Below are positions 27,918 through 37,687 of a DNA stretch of 41,661 bases, one piece after another; positions within the stretch are counted from its first letter, which is position 1; each line of letters opens with the position of its first letter. The stretch comes from Eubacterium sp. (lineage in GTDB: Bacteria > Bacillota > Clostridia > Lachnospirales > Lachnospiraceae). The stretch lies in contig JALEIY010000109.1 in assembly GCA_022769785.1 (NCBI GenBank), positions 1 through 41,661 on the forward strand, read 5' to 3'. Made by a program: the position numbers and the translations under genes. The notes beneath the pieces were generated by a model that saw nothing but the letters and a program-made list of their open reading frames with translations, was not told the origin of the DNA and searched no databases.

Positions 27918-28018
27918 CAAGAACGCCTCGGCGTTCTGCTGTGAGATGCGCGTCATGCCTTAGCATGACAAATTTCAAATGCGCATCTTAAGCAATTCGC
28001 CGGAGGCTCAATATTTCA
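27918..28018. repeat. ~100-bp multi-hairpin interspersed repeat, copy 2
   Basis: CAAGAACGCCTCGGCGTTCTGCTGTGAGATGCGCGTCATGCCTTAGCATGACAAATTTCAAATGCGCATCTTAAGCAATTCGCCGGAGGCTCAATATTTCA; aligns to 11519-11620 with few differences. Confidence 0.9.
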
Positions 28019-28095
28019 TTCATATTTAATATATTCACCACGTCTTCTTTCTATTACCAGAAAGGATATAAAAAGCCTTCCGAACGCAAAAATGC

Positions 28096-28125
28096 CGCTT
28101 TACAATCAAATTCGATTATAAAGCG
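28096..28125 (-). terminator. Second (distal) terminator hairpin downstream of rny
   Basis: Minus strand CGCTTTATAATC GAATTT GATTGTAAAGCG GCATTTTTG. Confidence 0.65.
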
Positions 28126-28143
28126 ACACTCTTTTACATATGT

Positions 28144-28179
28144 ACAAAAGGGCTGCCAGCTTATCGCAGCCTCTTTTGT
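28144..28179 (-). terminator. Proximal terminator downstream of rny
   Basis: ACAAAAGGGCTGC ... GCAGCCTCTTTTGT; U-rich on the minus strand. Confidence 0.75.
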
Positions 28180-28224
28180 GTATTGTATAACGGTTACCCG
28201 TCATCATATCAGGTATTTTGATCA

Positions 28225-29778
28225 TTACTTCGCATAGGAAATTGATCTGGATTCACGAATGACATTGACTTTAATCTGTCCCGGGTAATCGAGTTCACTC
28301 TCGATTTGTTTTGAAATATCCCTGGATAATAAAATCATGTCCGCATCACTTACCTGCTCAGGAACTACCATTACACGAATTTCTCTACCTGCCTGAATGG
28401 CAAAAGTCTTATCAACACCTTTAAAGGAATCAGCGATTTCTTCCAGCTGTTTCAATCTCGTTGTGTACGTCTCCAATGTTTCTCGTCTGGCACCAGGTCT
28501 TGCCGCTGAAATAGTATCTGCGGCTTGTACGATGCAGGCAATCAGACTGGTTGGTTCCACATCACCATGATGAGACTCCACAGCGTTTATTACGACCTGA
28601 GATTCTTTGTATCTCTTACATAAGTCCACACCTATTGAAATATGAGAACCTTCCATTTCATGATCCACGGATTTACCGATATCATGTAACAGACCGGCTC
28701 TTTTTGCCAAACGTACATCTTCCCCAATCTCTCCAGCAAGAAGGCCCGACAACTGAGCCACCTCAATGGAATGTTTCAAAGCATTCTGGCCATAGCTTGT
28801 TCGATATTTCATCTTTCCAAGCAGACGAACCAGTTCGGGACGAATGCCGTGCACACCGACCTCAAGGACGGCTGCCTCTCCTTCTTCCCTCATAATCTGT
28901 TCTACTTCATTCTGGGCCTTTTCAACCATCTCTTCAATTCTTGCCGGATGAATTCTTCCGTCAACGATCAGCTTTTCAAGTGCAATCCTGGCCACTTCTC
29001 TTCTGACCGGATCAAAACTTGATAAAATAACCGCTTCCGGAGTATCATCAATAATCAAATCAACACCAGTTAATGTCTCAAGGGTACGGATATTACGGCC
29101 TTCTCGTCCGATAATCCTTCCTTTCATTTCATCATTTGGCAACTGAACTAAAGAAATTGTTGTCTCAGCCACGTGATCCGCCGCACATTTCTGAATTGCC
29201 GTCACGACATATTCTTTGGCTTTCTTGGCTGCTTCTTCCTTGGCTCTGGTTTCCATTTCCTTCACCATCACAGCCATCTCACGTTTTACATCATCTTCGA
29301 CAGTTTTAAGCAGATAATCTTTTGCTTGTTCAGAGGTCAATCCTGAAATTCTTTCCAGTTCCTGCAGACGTTTTGCGTGCAATTCCTCAACCTTTGCCTT
29401 TTGTTTGTCAAGAGCACTTTCCTTATGAGCAATGGACTGTTCTTTTTTCTCCAGGGCTTCCGCCTTACGATCAAGAACTTCTTCCTTGTTCAGGACTCGC
29501 TTCTCATACTTCTGAAGCTCGGCTCTTCTCTCTCTGCTCTCTTTCTCGAAGTCATTTTTTGCCTTGAGTGACTCTTCTTTTGCTTCCAGTAACGCTTCTC
29601 TCTTTTTAGATTCCGCTGTCTTAAGAGCATCATCAATAATCTCTCTGGCCTTCTGCTCTGCGCTTCCCACTTTAGCATCTGAAACCTTTTTGTGATAATT
29701 CAGGGTGATAAAGTATACAACCACAGCAGTTAAAACGACTGCAGCGAGAACGGCAATGATGGTTGTTCCCAAACTCAT
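28225..29778 (-). CDS. rny: Ribonuclease Y
   Basis: N-terminal TM, long coiled coil, KH segment [47 protein letters not shown] domain [13 protein letters not shown]. Confidence 0.97.
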   Translation of the reverse strand: MSLGTTIIAVLAAVVLTAVVVYFITLNYHKKVSDAKVGSAEQKAREIIDDALKTAESKKREALLEAKEESLKAKNDFEKESRERRAELQKYEKRVLNKEEVLDRKAEALEKKEQSIAHKESALDKQKAKVEELHAKRLQELERISGLTSEQAKDYLLKTVEDDVKREMAVMVKEMETRAKEEAAKKAKEYVVTAIQKCAADHVAETTISLVQLPNDEMKGRIIGREGRNIRTLETLTGVDLIIDDTPEAVILSSFDPVRREVARIALEKLIVDGRIHPARIEEMVEKAQNEVEQIMREEGEAAVLEVGVHGIRPELVRLLGKMKYRTSYGQNALKHSIEVAQLSGLLAGEIGEDVRLAKRAGLLHDIGKSVDHEMEGSHISIGVDLCKRYKESQVVINAVESHHGDVEPTSLIACIVQAADTISAARPGARRETLETYTTRLKQLEEIADSFKGVDKTFAIQAGREIRVMVVPEQVSDADMILLSRDISKQIESELDYPGQIKVNVIRESRSISYAK

Positions 29779-30020
29779 ATCTACAGGAGCACCTCCTTAT
29801 TTAGTTTTTATTATACAAAGTATAACGTATAAATTTTAAACTTTTTTTAGCAAAATGTCAAGCATTAATTACTTTTATTGTATAAAGTGCACAGACTGTA
29901 TTGATAATCGTGCTTTCATTCTTACAATTCTCACACAGTTTTTGTTTTTCTGAAAATGACAAAGGTTTCAATAAAGAAAAATACTCTTCTTTATTCATGG
30001 AAATTACAGGAACCACACTT

Positions 30021-30638
30021 TTAATCCTCTTTGTCCTCCAGAATTCTTTCCAGGGTTTCCATAACCAGGCTGCCTGCATATCCTTTTCTGTAAAAATGAG
30101 CACACACTTTCTGCCTGGCTTCCCTGTTCATCTCAGGATATTTCCGGATATATTTCTCTATCTGTTCCCGGATATCTTCTCCCTTCTGCTCTCCTTCTTC
30201 CGCAAAAACCTGCTCCAGAACCTCTTCCGGGATTCCCTTTTTCTTAAGCTCTGACCGAATCAGCCGATAGCTTTTTCTTTTCTTTTTATTACGAATATAA
30301 TCCGAAGCATAACGATAATCATTCACATAACCAAAAGAGCGGAGGTACTCCATCGTCTCTTCAAGAGAAATGCTGTCTGTCATGGACTGTTCCAGCTTCT
30401 GACGAAGTTCCTGTTCTGTCTTATCCTGCTTTACCAGAATCCCCATGGCTCTTTTTTTGGCACGGGGCAGGGCACATGTTTTCCGTATCTGCGTCAGCTC
30501 CTCTTCTGTCACCTGCTTCCCGTCCTCAAGTTTATACCTTCGTACCTCACCAGGATAAAGATAAAAGCCTTCACATAATTCCGGGTCCACATATATTTTC
30601 CGTCCTTTGGTCTCACATAGACTGATTTGATACATCAT
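30021..30638 (-). CDS. recX: Regulatory protein RecX
   Basis: 205 aa; EQELRQKLEQ...EETMEYLRSFGYVNDYRYASDYIRNKKKRKSYRLIRSELKKKGI; immediately downstream of recA. Confidence 0.92.
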   Translation of the reverse strand: MMYQISLCETKGRKIYVDPELCEGFYLYPGEVRRYKLEDGKQVTEEELTQIRKTCALPRAKKRAMGILVKQDKTEQELRQKLEQSMTDSISLEETMEYLRSFGYVNDYRYASDYIRNKKKRKSYRLIRSELKKKGIPEEVLEQVFAEEGEQKGEDIREQIEKYIRKYPEMNREARQKVCAHFYRKGYAGSLVMETLERILEDKED

Positions 30639-30643
30639 GAGAA

Positions 30644-31717
30644 TTATTCTTCCTCTTCTCCATGAATGTCTGTTCCGGAAGCTTCCGTTGAAGGTGCAGA
30701 CGCATTCTTCGCTAGAACATCCTCCGGCAGATTATAAAATGCTCTTACTTTATTTTCCACATCCTGCATTACCTCCGGATGCTCTCTTAAATATTTTTTG
30801 GCATTTTCTCTTCCCTGCCCAATCTTTGCTCCATTATAGGCATACCAGGAACCACTTTTATTAACCGCATTCACTTTCACACCAAGATCAAGTAAATCTC
30901 CATCACGGGAAATCCCCTGTCCGAACATAATATCAAACTCTGCTTCACGGAACGGAGGTGCCACTTTATTTTTAACCACTTTTACCTTTGTATGGTTTCC
31001 GATAATCTCTCCGCCCTGCTTAATGGCTTCCACCCGACGGACATCAAGACGAACCGAAGAATAGAACTTAAGGGCACGTCCTCCGGTTGTCGTCTCCGGA
31101 TTACCAAACATGACACCCACTTTCTCCCTCAGCTGGTTGATAAATACCACAACACAGTTGGATTTATTAATCACTGCCGTAAGCTTTCTCATAGCCTTTG
31201 ACATAAGACGTGCATGAAGTCCAACTTGCAAATCATCCATATCTCCGTCAATCTCCGCCTTCGGGACGAGGGCAGCCACAGAGTCAATAATGATAATATC
31301 CAGAGCGCCGGAACGAATCATCGTCTCCGCAATCTCGAGGGCCTGTTCACCATGATCCGGCTGGGAAATATAAAGATTATCAATATCTACTCCAATCTTC
31401 TTTGCATACTGTGGGTCAAGGGCATGCTCCGCATCAATAAACCCGGCAATACCATCCCTCTTTTGTACTTCTGCAATCATATGAAGAGCCACTGTTGTTT
31501 TACCACTTGATTCCGGGCCATAGATTTCGACAATTCTTCCCCTCGGAACTCCGCCGACACCAAGAGCCACATCCAGACTGATGGAACCCGTCGGGATTGC
31601 CTCCACGTTAATCTGCGCAGAAGTATCCCCCAGCTTCATAACGGAGCCCTTTCCAAAATTTTTTTCGATTGCTGCCACAGCATTATTAAGCGCTGTTATC
31701 TTCTCTTCTTTTACCAT
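30644..31717 (-). CDS. recA: Recombinase RecA
   Basis: [64 protein letters not shown]. Confidence 0.98.
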   Translation of the reverse strand: MVKEEKITALNNAVAAIEKNFGKGSVMKLGDTSAQINVEAIPTGSISLDVALGVGGVPRGRIVEIYGPESSGKTTVALHMIAEVQKRDGIAGFIDAEHALDPQYAKKIGVDIDNLYISQPDHGEQALEIAETMIRSGALDIIIIDSVAALVPKAEIDGDMDDLQVGLHARLMSKAMRKLTAVINKSNCVVVFINQLREKVGVMFGNPETTTGGRALKFYSSVRLDVRRVEAIKQGGEIIGNHTKVKVVKNKVAPPFREAEFDIMFGQGISRDGDLLDLGVKVNAVNKSGSWYAYNGAKIGQGRENAKKYLREHPEVMQDVENKVRAFYNLPEDVLAKNASAPSTEASGTDIHGEEEE

Positions 31718-31830
31718 AATCCATATCCTTTCTGTCTATACAAACGCAAAATACCTGAAAAATTCTGCTTTCTTTCCTGTATTAATATGATCTAAGAATA
31801 ACATAATCTCTCAAAAAAAACAAGTGTTCT

Positions 31831-31844
31831 CGAAAATTTGTTCG
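31831..31844 (-). promoter_or_regulatory. LexA/SOS box upstream of recA
   Basis: Minus strand CGAACAAATTTTCG versus Firmicutes consensus CGAACRNRYGTTYG: one mismatch. Followed by TTGTTT-17-TATTCT promoter. Confidence 0.75.
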
Positions 31845-31884
31845 AAATAATCTTTGTAATTCCCATTTGTTTTCACACAAAAAA

Positions 31885-31920
31885 TCTGCCGACTCGAAAA
31901 ATATCTTTTGTGCCGGCAGA
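31885..31920 (-). terminator. Terminator of the queF operon
   Basis: Minus strand TCTGCCG ... CGGCAGATTTTTTGTG. Confidence 0.75.
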
Positions 31921-31981
31921 AACCTGTTTTGTCCATCCGGTATACAACGTCCGGAAAAGGAATCTTATCTTAAATAGTACA

Positions 31982-32479
31982 TTATCGGTTATCAATCTTT
32001 TCCGGGTAAAGATCATGATGAGAAAGACGCCAGAAAGCAACTTCCTCCCATTTTGTTCCCGGTTTTCCGTAATTGCTGTAGGGATCGATGGAAATACCGC
32101 CCCTTGGTGTGAATTTTCCCCACACTTCAATATATTTCGGATCCATCAGAGCAATCAGATCTTTCATAATAATATTCACACAGTCTTCATGAAAATCCCC
32201 GTGGTTGCGGAAGCTGAACAGATACAGCTTTAAGGATTTACTCTCCACCATTTTCTTATCGGGAACATAGGAAATATAAATGCTGGCAAAATCCGGCTGT
32301 CCTGTCATCGGACAAAGGCTGGTAAACTCAGGGCAGTTAAATTTGACAAAATAGTCATGGTCCTGATGTTTGTTTATGAACGTTTCTAAAATCTCCGGCG
32401 CATAATCGGACGGGTATTTTGTTCCCTGATTACCCAGCAATGAAATGCCGGACAGCTCCTGTTTGGTTCTGGTACTCAT
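31982..32479 (-). CDS. queF: NADPH-dependent 7-cyano-7-deazaguanine reductase QueF
   Basis: [58 protein letters not shown]. Confidence 0.96.
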   Translation of the reverse strand: MSTRTKQELSGISLLGNQGTKYPSDYAPEILETFINKHQDHDYFVKFNCPEFTSLCPMTGQPDFASIYISYVPDKKMVESKSLKLYLFSFRNHGDFHEDCVNIIMKDLIALMDPKYIEVWGKFTPRGGISIDPYSNYGKPGTKWEEVAFWRLSHHDLYPEKIDNR

Positions 32480-32491
32480 TAGTCTCTCCTT

Positions 32492-32836
32492 TTAAAGCAG
32501 TCTTGCATTTACCCCAAAATTATCACAAAAGGCAAAGGTTACATATACGTTCTCCTCCGGAATTCTGAGATCTTCTTTCATAATCCGGAAAATAGCCTCA
32601 TTCAGCTTTTCGCAGTCTTCTCTGGAAGGCCCGGTCTTTAAAATCACATTTACGCTTGCTCCATACTCCAGGAATTCTCCTCCTTTGTAAATATGCTCAT
32701 CGGAAGAAATGGAAACCATCAGTCCTTTTTCTGTTTTTCCCGGAATCAGTGTAATCGCTTCTCCCAGCTTGTCTGTAAGAATTCTTTCCTGTTTTCTTGA
32801 TGCCTGTTTGGCAATTTTTACTTCAATTAATGGCAT
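32492..32836 (-). CDS. MIF-like / phenylpyruvate tautomerase-related protein
   Basis: 114 aa starting MPLIEVKIA, catalytic N-terminal Pro, C-terminal VYVTFAFCDNFGVNARLL. Confidence 0.85.
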   Translation of the reverse strand: MPLIEVKIAKQASRKQERILTDKLGEAITLIPGKTEKGLMVSISSDEHIYKGGEFLEYGASVNVILKTGPSREDCEKLNEAIFRIMKEDLRIPEENVYVTFAFCDNFGVNARLL

Positions 32837-32850
32837 AAAATATCTCCTTT

Positions 32851-33492
32851 TTAATATAAACTGTTCGCCAGCTTCTCCATGGAAACCGGGACATTTGCCT
32901 GCAGTACATTATCCAGTGCTTTTGTCATTTTTTTCACTTTCCATTTGGTTCCTTTTTTAACAAAAGTTACTTTAATGGTCTGTGTCCGGTATGCCGTCTT
33001 CTTCACAGAAGCTGCAGATCTGCGAACCACTGAATTCATATATTTCATCAGCTGCTTCTCTGTCATTTCAAGCATTTTTTCCAAATCCATTTTACCACTT
33101 AACATATCATTGCTGATATTTGTCATCAGATTCTCCGTAAACTGTTTCGAATTGACATAGCGAATCTTAAATTTTACATCAACGGTTGTTTTATTTCTTT
33201 TCTTTTTGGAAACCACTTTCCACTTCATCTTTTTTGCACATTTTTTATAATACTTATACATCTCATCGCCTGAACTGGCATTGGCGGTATCATAAATCAT
33301 GTCATACTCCCCAAGGTCTGCCACCCGGGAACGTATTCCTTTGATGTGGAATGCTTTCGCATATTTCATAAATTGCTTCACGGATGTGTTCAGTGTCTCC
33401 TGTTTTGCTGCATGAACTTCCAAAGTTCCCACAGAAAAAGCGGTGACCATAAGCATAAATGCAGTCATCAGACAAATCAGTCTTTTTTTCAT
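32851..33492 (-). CDS. Secreted protein of unknown function (NTF2/DUF5105-like by general character)
   Basis: Signal peptide MKKRLICLMTAFMLMVTAFSVGTLEVHAA, Lys-rich beta/alpha body; start placed after GGAGG. Confidence 0.8.
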   Translation of the reverse strand: MKKRLICLMTAFMLMVTAFSVGTLEVHAAKQETLNTSVKQFMKYAKAFHIKGIRSRVADLGEYDMIYDTANASSGDEMYKYYKKCAKKMKWKVVSKKKRNKTTVDVKFKIRYVNSKQFTENLMTNISNDMLSGKMDLEKMLEMTEKQLMKYMNSVVRRSAASVKKTAYRTQTIKVTFVKKGTKWKVKKMTKALDNVLQANVPVSMEKLANSLY

Positions 33493-33531
33493 ATTCATTT
33501 CCTCCTTCAAATACTGTACACAAGCCGTGTA

Positions 33532-34041
33532 TTATCCCTGAAAGCATTTTGTCTTTTTATTTTTATAAATGACATCATGATAAATCAGGTCAAAGCAGGT
33601 CTGTTCTTCTCCTTCCTGCTCTGATCCCCAGCCGTCTTCTTTATCAAGATTCGGCATCCATGTATCTGCTTCATAGGCATAATCCAGCTTTGTAATATAA
33701 GCAGTATCACAGTATGGAAGCATCATCCGGTAAACACTTTCTCCGCCGACAATAAAAACATTGTCGGAATCATATGGTTTCAGCTGCTCCCACAGTTCCT
33801 CTTTGCTGTGAACCGTTATGATTCCCTTTTTATTATAATCCATCTGTCCGGTAAGTACAATATTGATTCTTCCCGGCAGCGGTTTTCCTCCGGGAAAGCT
33901 TTCAAAGGTTTTTCTTCCTGCCACAATGACATTTCCCACCGTCAGGTTCCTGAACTTCTGCATATCTGCCGGTATCTGTACAAGAAGTCTGTTATCCCTG
34001 CCAATAGCCCAGTTACGATCTGCCGCAGCAATCAGTTTCAT
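33532..34041 (-). CDS. folA: Dihydrofolate reductase
   Basis: MKLIAAADRNWAIGRDNRLLVQIPADMQKFRNLTVGNVIVAGRKTFESFPGGKPLPGR. Confidence 0.96.
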   Translation of the reverse strand: MKLIAAADRNWAIGRDNRLLVQIPADMQKFRNLTVGNVIVAGRKTFESFPGGKPLPGRINIVLTGQMDYNKKGIITVHSKEELWEQLKPYDSDNVFIVGGESVYRMMLPYCDTAYITKLDYAYEADTWMPNLDKEDGWGSEQEGEEQTCFDLIYHDVIYKNKKTKCFQG

Positions 34042-34178
34042 TTTTCCCACCTCGCTCTTTTTTCTTTCTTCTTCCATTGTATCGTTCTTTATTGTTTCCC
34101 GAGAATGGGAATTGATTTTCTGACGGAAAAGTATTAAAATAAATACATACTACAATACTCAAAAGAAAGGATGTTAAC

Positions 34179-34436
34179 ATGAAAAAATCAAAATTAATGT
34201 TTCTTGTTGCATTTCTCAGTGCTTTTTCTGCTGTACTTGTAATGCTTTATCTTTTAAAAGACCATATAAAAGAATGCCCGGTATGTGGCAAGTTCTTTGG
34301 ACATGAAGAGGAAGATGACTTCCTTGATGATGATCTTTTTGATGACATTGAAATCCCTGAAAAAGAGGAAAAAGAAGAAAAACCGACTGCAAAGGTACGC
34401 CGCGGATACATTCCTCTGAAATTCCACCATCAATAA
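34179..34436 (+). CDS. Small single-TM protein with CPVC motif and acidic tail, unknown function
   Basis: 85 aa; N-terminal TM, KECPVCGKFFGHEEEDDFLDDDLFDDIEIPEKEEKEEKP; agaaagga RBS; the only plus-strand gene in its neighbourhood. Confidence 0.8.
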   Translation: MKKSKLMFLVAFLSAFSAVLVMLYLLKDHIKECPVCGKFFGHEEEDDFLDDDLFDDIEIPEKEEKEEKPTAKVRRGYIPLKFHHQ

Positions 34437-34490
34437 TATTTCCGAATAACGGAAGAGATTACCGTATCGGAACTTCCCAGGCTGCAGGAT

Positions 34491-35369
34491 TTATCTTGCA
34501 GCCTTTAACATTTCCTTTAATTCTTCAACCGTAAACTGATAATGAGAATTACAGAAATGACAGTTTACCTCTATCGGCTTTCCTTCCTCAATCATCTGCA
34601 TCAGTTCTTTTTTCCCAACACTGATTACTGCCTTTGAAACTCTTTCTTTGGAGCAGTTACAATAAAACTGTGTCGGAATTTTATCTTCTATACTCATATC
34701 AAACCCTTCAAAAAGCTGATGCATCATATCCTCCGGAGTCTCACCACGATCCAGATGATTTGTCACAGAAGAAAAGTCCTGAAGACGTTTTTCCAGTGCT
34801 GCCGTTACTTCTTCTCCGGCAAAAGGCATCATCTGAATAATAAATCCACCGGCCTGTTTTACCGTATTATCCCGGTTCATCAACACTCCCAGCGCCACGG
34901 AAGTCGGAATCTGCTCGGATTCCGCAAAATAATAGGTAAGGTCCTCCGCAATTTCTCCGGAAACAAGCTGTGTCTGGCCGGAATAAGGCTCCTTCAGCCC
35001 CAGGTCCTTAATTACCGTAAGAACGCCCAGGTCCAGTGCGCCCCCCACATCCAGCTTTCCTTTCGCATTTGGAGGCAGCATGACATCATTATGAAAAGCA
35101 TAGCCTTTTACATTGGCTTTTGCATCGGCGGTAACAACCAGTCCTCCAATAGGACCACTGCATTTAATCTGCACGGTTAAAACATCCGTTTCATTTTTAC
35201 ACATACTTCCCATCATGGCTCCTCCGGTAAGCAGTCTGCCAAGAGCTGCCGTTACTACCGGACTTGTATTATGATGTTTTCTTGCTTCTTCTACCAGATT
35301 TCTTGATGTGGCAGCAAAAAAACGTACCTGATGATCTGCTGCCATTCCTCTAATAATATAATCTTCCAC
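34491..35369 (-). CDS. hslO: 33 kDa chaperonin Hsp33
   Basis: MEDYIIRGMAADHQVRFFAATSRNLVEEARKHHNTSPVVTAALGRLL; redox Cys motifs CNCS and CHFC. Confidence 0.96.
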   Translation of the reverse strand: MEDYIIRGMAADHQVRFFAATSRNLVEEARKHHNTSPVVTAALGRLLTGGAMMGSMCKNETDVLTVQIKCSGPIGGLVVTADAKANVKGYAFHNDVMLPPNAKGKLDVGGALDLGVLTVIKDLGLKEPYSGQTQLVSGEIAEDLTYYFAESEQIPTSVALGVLMNRDNTVKQAGGFIIQMMPFAGEEVTAALEKRLQDFSSVTNHLDRGETPEDMMHQLFEGFDMSIEDKIPTQFYCNCSKERVSKAVISVGKKELMQMIEEGKPIEVNCHFCNSHYQFTVEELKEMLKAAR

Positions 35370-36133
35370 TATTTATTTCCTCCTTTTTGGTATTCCCGGG
35401 CAGTAACAACGATACGTTCGCTTTTTTCGTCCGCAGATCTGCCTGTATATCCGTCATATGCCGCAAGAAACTCCATTCCCGCTTCATGAAGCATCTGTTT
35501 TATCTCAGAAAGAGTATATCCTCTCTGCAAATGTTCTTCTTCGAATTTTCTGTATCTGCCGTCTTCTTCCCGGACAAAAACCCGAAGGTCAATTTCATTG
35601 AAATGCTCTGCTTCATCGTAACTGTTATACCAGATAAAGCTCACATCCTCCCGGTCTTCGGCAATCACAGTTTCTCCCATTAATTCCCGGTATTTATATT
35701 CTGTATTAAAATCAAAAAGAAAAATTCCGCCGGGATCCAGATAATTATTGACCAGACGAAAAACCTGGGTCAGCTCTTCCGGATTTGTGATGTAATTGAT
35801 ACTGTCACAGATGGATATCACTGCCCGAACTGTTCCATACAGTTCAAACTCTCTCATATCCTGCCACAGATAAAGAAAATCTTTATTGCCTTCCTGACTT
35901 TTTTCCTGTGCAATCTGAAGCATCTCCATAGAGGAATCCACTCCAATCATATCAAAACCGGCATCTCCCATCAGCTCCATCATCTTTCCGGTTCCACAGC
36001 CCAGTTCCAGCATAAGTCCTTCCCTGATTGCATATTCCCCCAGTTTCTGTCTGATAAAATCTGCCCATTCCTCATAGGGAACTTCGTCCATCAGTTCATC
36101 GTATACCCGCGCAAAGCTTTCATAAACTTCCAT
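35369..36133 (-). CDS. Class I SAM-dependent methyltransferase
   Basis: MLELGCGTGKMMELMGDAGFDMIGVDSSMEMLQIA...FDFNTEYKYREL. Confidence 0.92.
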   Translation of the reverse strand: MEVYESFARVYDELMDEVPYEEWADFIRQKLGEYAIREGLMLELGCGTGKMMELMGDAGFDMIGVDSSMEMLQIAQEKSQEGNKDFLYLWQDMREFELYGTVRAVISICDSINYITNPEELTQVFRLVNNYLDPGGIFLFDFNTEYKYRELMGETVIAEDREDVSFIWYNSYDEAEHFNEIDLRVFVREEDGRYRKFEEEHLQRGYTLSEIKQMLHEAGMEFLAAYDGYTGRSADEKSERIVVTAREYQKGGNK

Positions 36134-36142
36134 TGTTCCTCC

Positions 36143-37669
36143 TTATAAAAGCGGCGCAAAAATCCGCAAAATTCCCTGCAAAAGCTGAAAGAACATATTC
36201 TTTTTACACAGCGCAAGGGTAATATTGGTACAGTCTTCCAGTGTTTCTTCCATGTCTTTTTTTATTTCTTTTACAGCGTCCATCTGATAAAGGAATAATC
36301 CGTTTTCAAAATGATGATAAAAGCTTCTGTAATCCAGATTAATCGTTCCAACTGTTGCAATTTTATCATCACAGACCGCACATTTACTGTGTATAAATCC
36401 CGGCCGATACTGAAAAATCAAAACACCGCCCTCTACCAGTTGCTGATAATAGGATTGAGTAGCCATAAATACAAGCTTTTTATCCGGTATCCCCGGAGTG
36501 ATAATTCGAACATCCACTCCTCGTTTTGCCGCCAGAATAAGCGCCGTTGCCATCTCATTATCAATAATCAGATACGGTGTAAAAAAGTAAATATATTCTC
36601 TGGCCATATTTATCATATTCAGATATACACTCTCTCCTACCAGTTCATCATCCAGCGGAAAGTCCGTATAGGGAAGAACCAGACCTTTACTTGGCACCTT
36701 TTTTACCTCATCATAAGAAAACTGATTGTAATCCAGTTTTTCCTCCGAAAAAGAATTCCACATCTGCAAAAACATCATGGTCATGCTGTGAACCGCTTTT
36801 CCTTCCAGCCGGACACCGTTATCCTTCCAGTATCCAAACCTCTGCTTCTCATTGATATATTCATCCGCAAAATTGATGCCCCCGGTAAATGCAACATTAT
36901 CATCTATCACCAGAATCTTTCTGTGATCCCGGTTATTAAAGACGGTAGAAAAAATCGGGATGTAGCGGTTAAATACCACACATTTGATCCCTTTTTTTCT
37001 TAATACCTGCTCATATCGGACCGGCAGCACAAAAGCACATCCCACATCATCATACATTACCCGGACATCCACGCCTTCTGATGCTTTTTCTTCCAGAATC
37101 TTCAGAACCGAATTCCACATAATCCCTTCTTCCACAATAAAATATTCCAGAAAAATGTATTCCTTCGCTTTTTTCAGTTCTTCTAACATTACCGTAAAAC
37201 AGGCTTCTCCGCTGGGATAGTAGTTTACCTGTGAATCCCTGCAGGCAGGGAATCCGGAACAGTGTTCCAGATAATAAACCTGTCCGGCAACATCACCGTC
37301 TTTTTGTTCCAGTTCCTCATGGATGGTTTCATCAAACACCAGCTGCTTCGCACTTTTTTCAATCTCCGGCTCCAGCTTATTTCTCATAGCCACCAGTGGC
37401 TTTTTCCCTCCTATATACAGGTACAGCATCCCGCCGAACACAGGAACCATCAGGATAACAATGACCCAGGCCAACTTCACCGCCGGATTATCACTCCGGT
37501 TCATAATCGCAATAACGACCAGTACGCTGAGAATCTGAAATCCTATGGAAATATACTGACTGTAAGAGGTCAGTTTAAAAAACAACAGCAAAAGCCATCC
37601 GATCTGAAGTAAAATCAGAAGGGACACTATGACCATCCTATGAGAAATAAACTTGAAAATCTTTCGCAT
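36143..37669 (-). CDS. cls: Cardiolipin synthase (PLD family)
   Basis: Two N-terminal TMs; HRKILVIDDNVAFTGGINFADEY and HSKCAVCDDKIATVGTINLDYRSF HKD motifs. Confidence 0.95.
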   Translation of the reverse strand: MRKIFKFISHRMVIVSLLILLQIGWLLLLFFKLTSYSQYISIGFQILSVLVVIAIMNRSDNPAVKLAWVIVILMVPVFGGMLYLYIGGKKPLVAMRNKLEPEIEKSAKQLVFDETIHEELEQKDGDVAGQVYYLEHCSGFPACRDSQVNYYPSGEACFTVMLEELKKAKEYIFLEYFIVEEGIMWNSVLKILEEKASEGVDVRVMYDDVGCAFVLPVRYEQVLRKKGIKCVVFNRYIPIFSTVFNNRDHRKILVIDDNVAFTGGINFADEYINEKQRFGYWKDNGVRLEGKAVHSMTMMFLQMWNSFSEEKLDYNQFSYDEVKKVPSKGLVLPYTDFPLDDELVGESVYLNMINMAREYIYFFTPYLIIDNEMATALILAAKRGVDVRIITPGIPDKKLVFMATQSYYQQLVEGGVLIFQYRPGFIHSKCAVCDDKIATVGTINLDYRSFYHHFENGLFLYQMDAVKEIKKDMEETLEDCTNITLALCKKNMFFQLLQGILRIFAPLL

Positions 37670-37687
37670 AATGTCACCTTTTCATAA

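Noticed and set aside
36311-37003. 230-aa plus-strand ORF
   Set aside because: Antisense to cardiolipin synthase; no supporting features.
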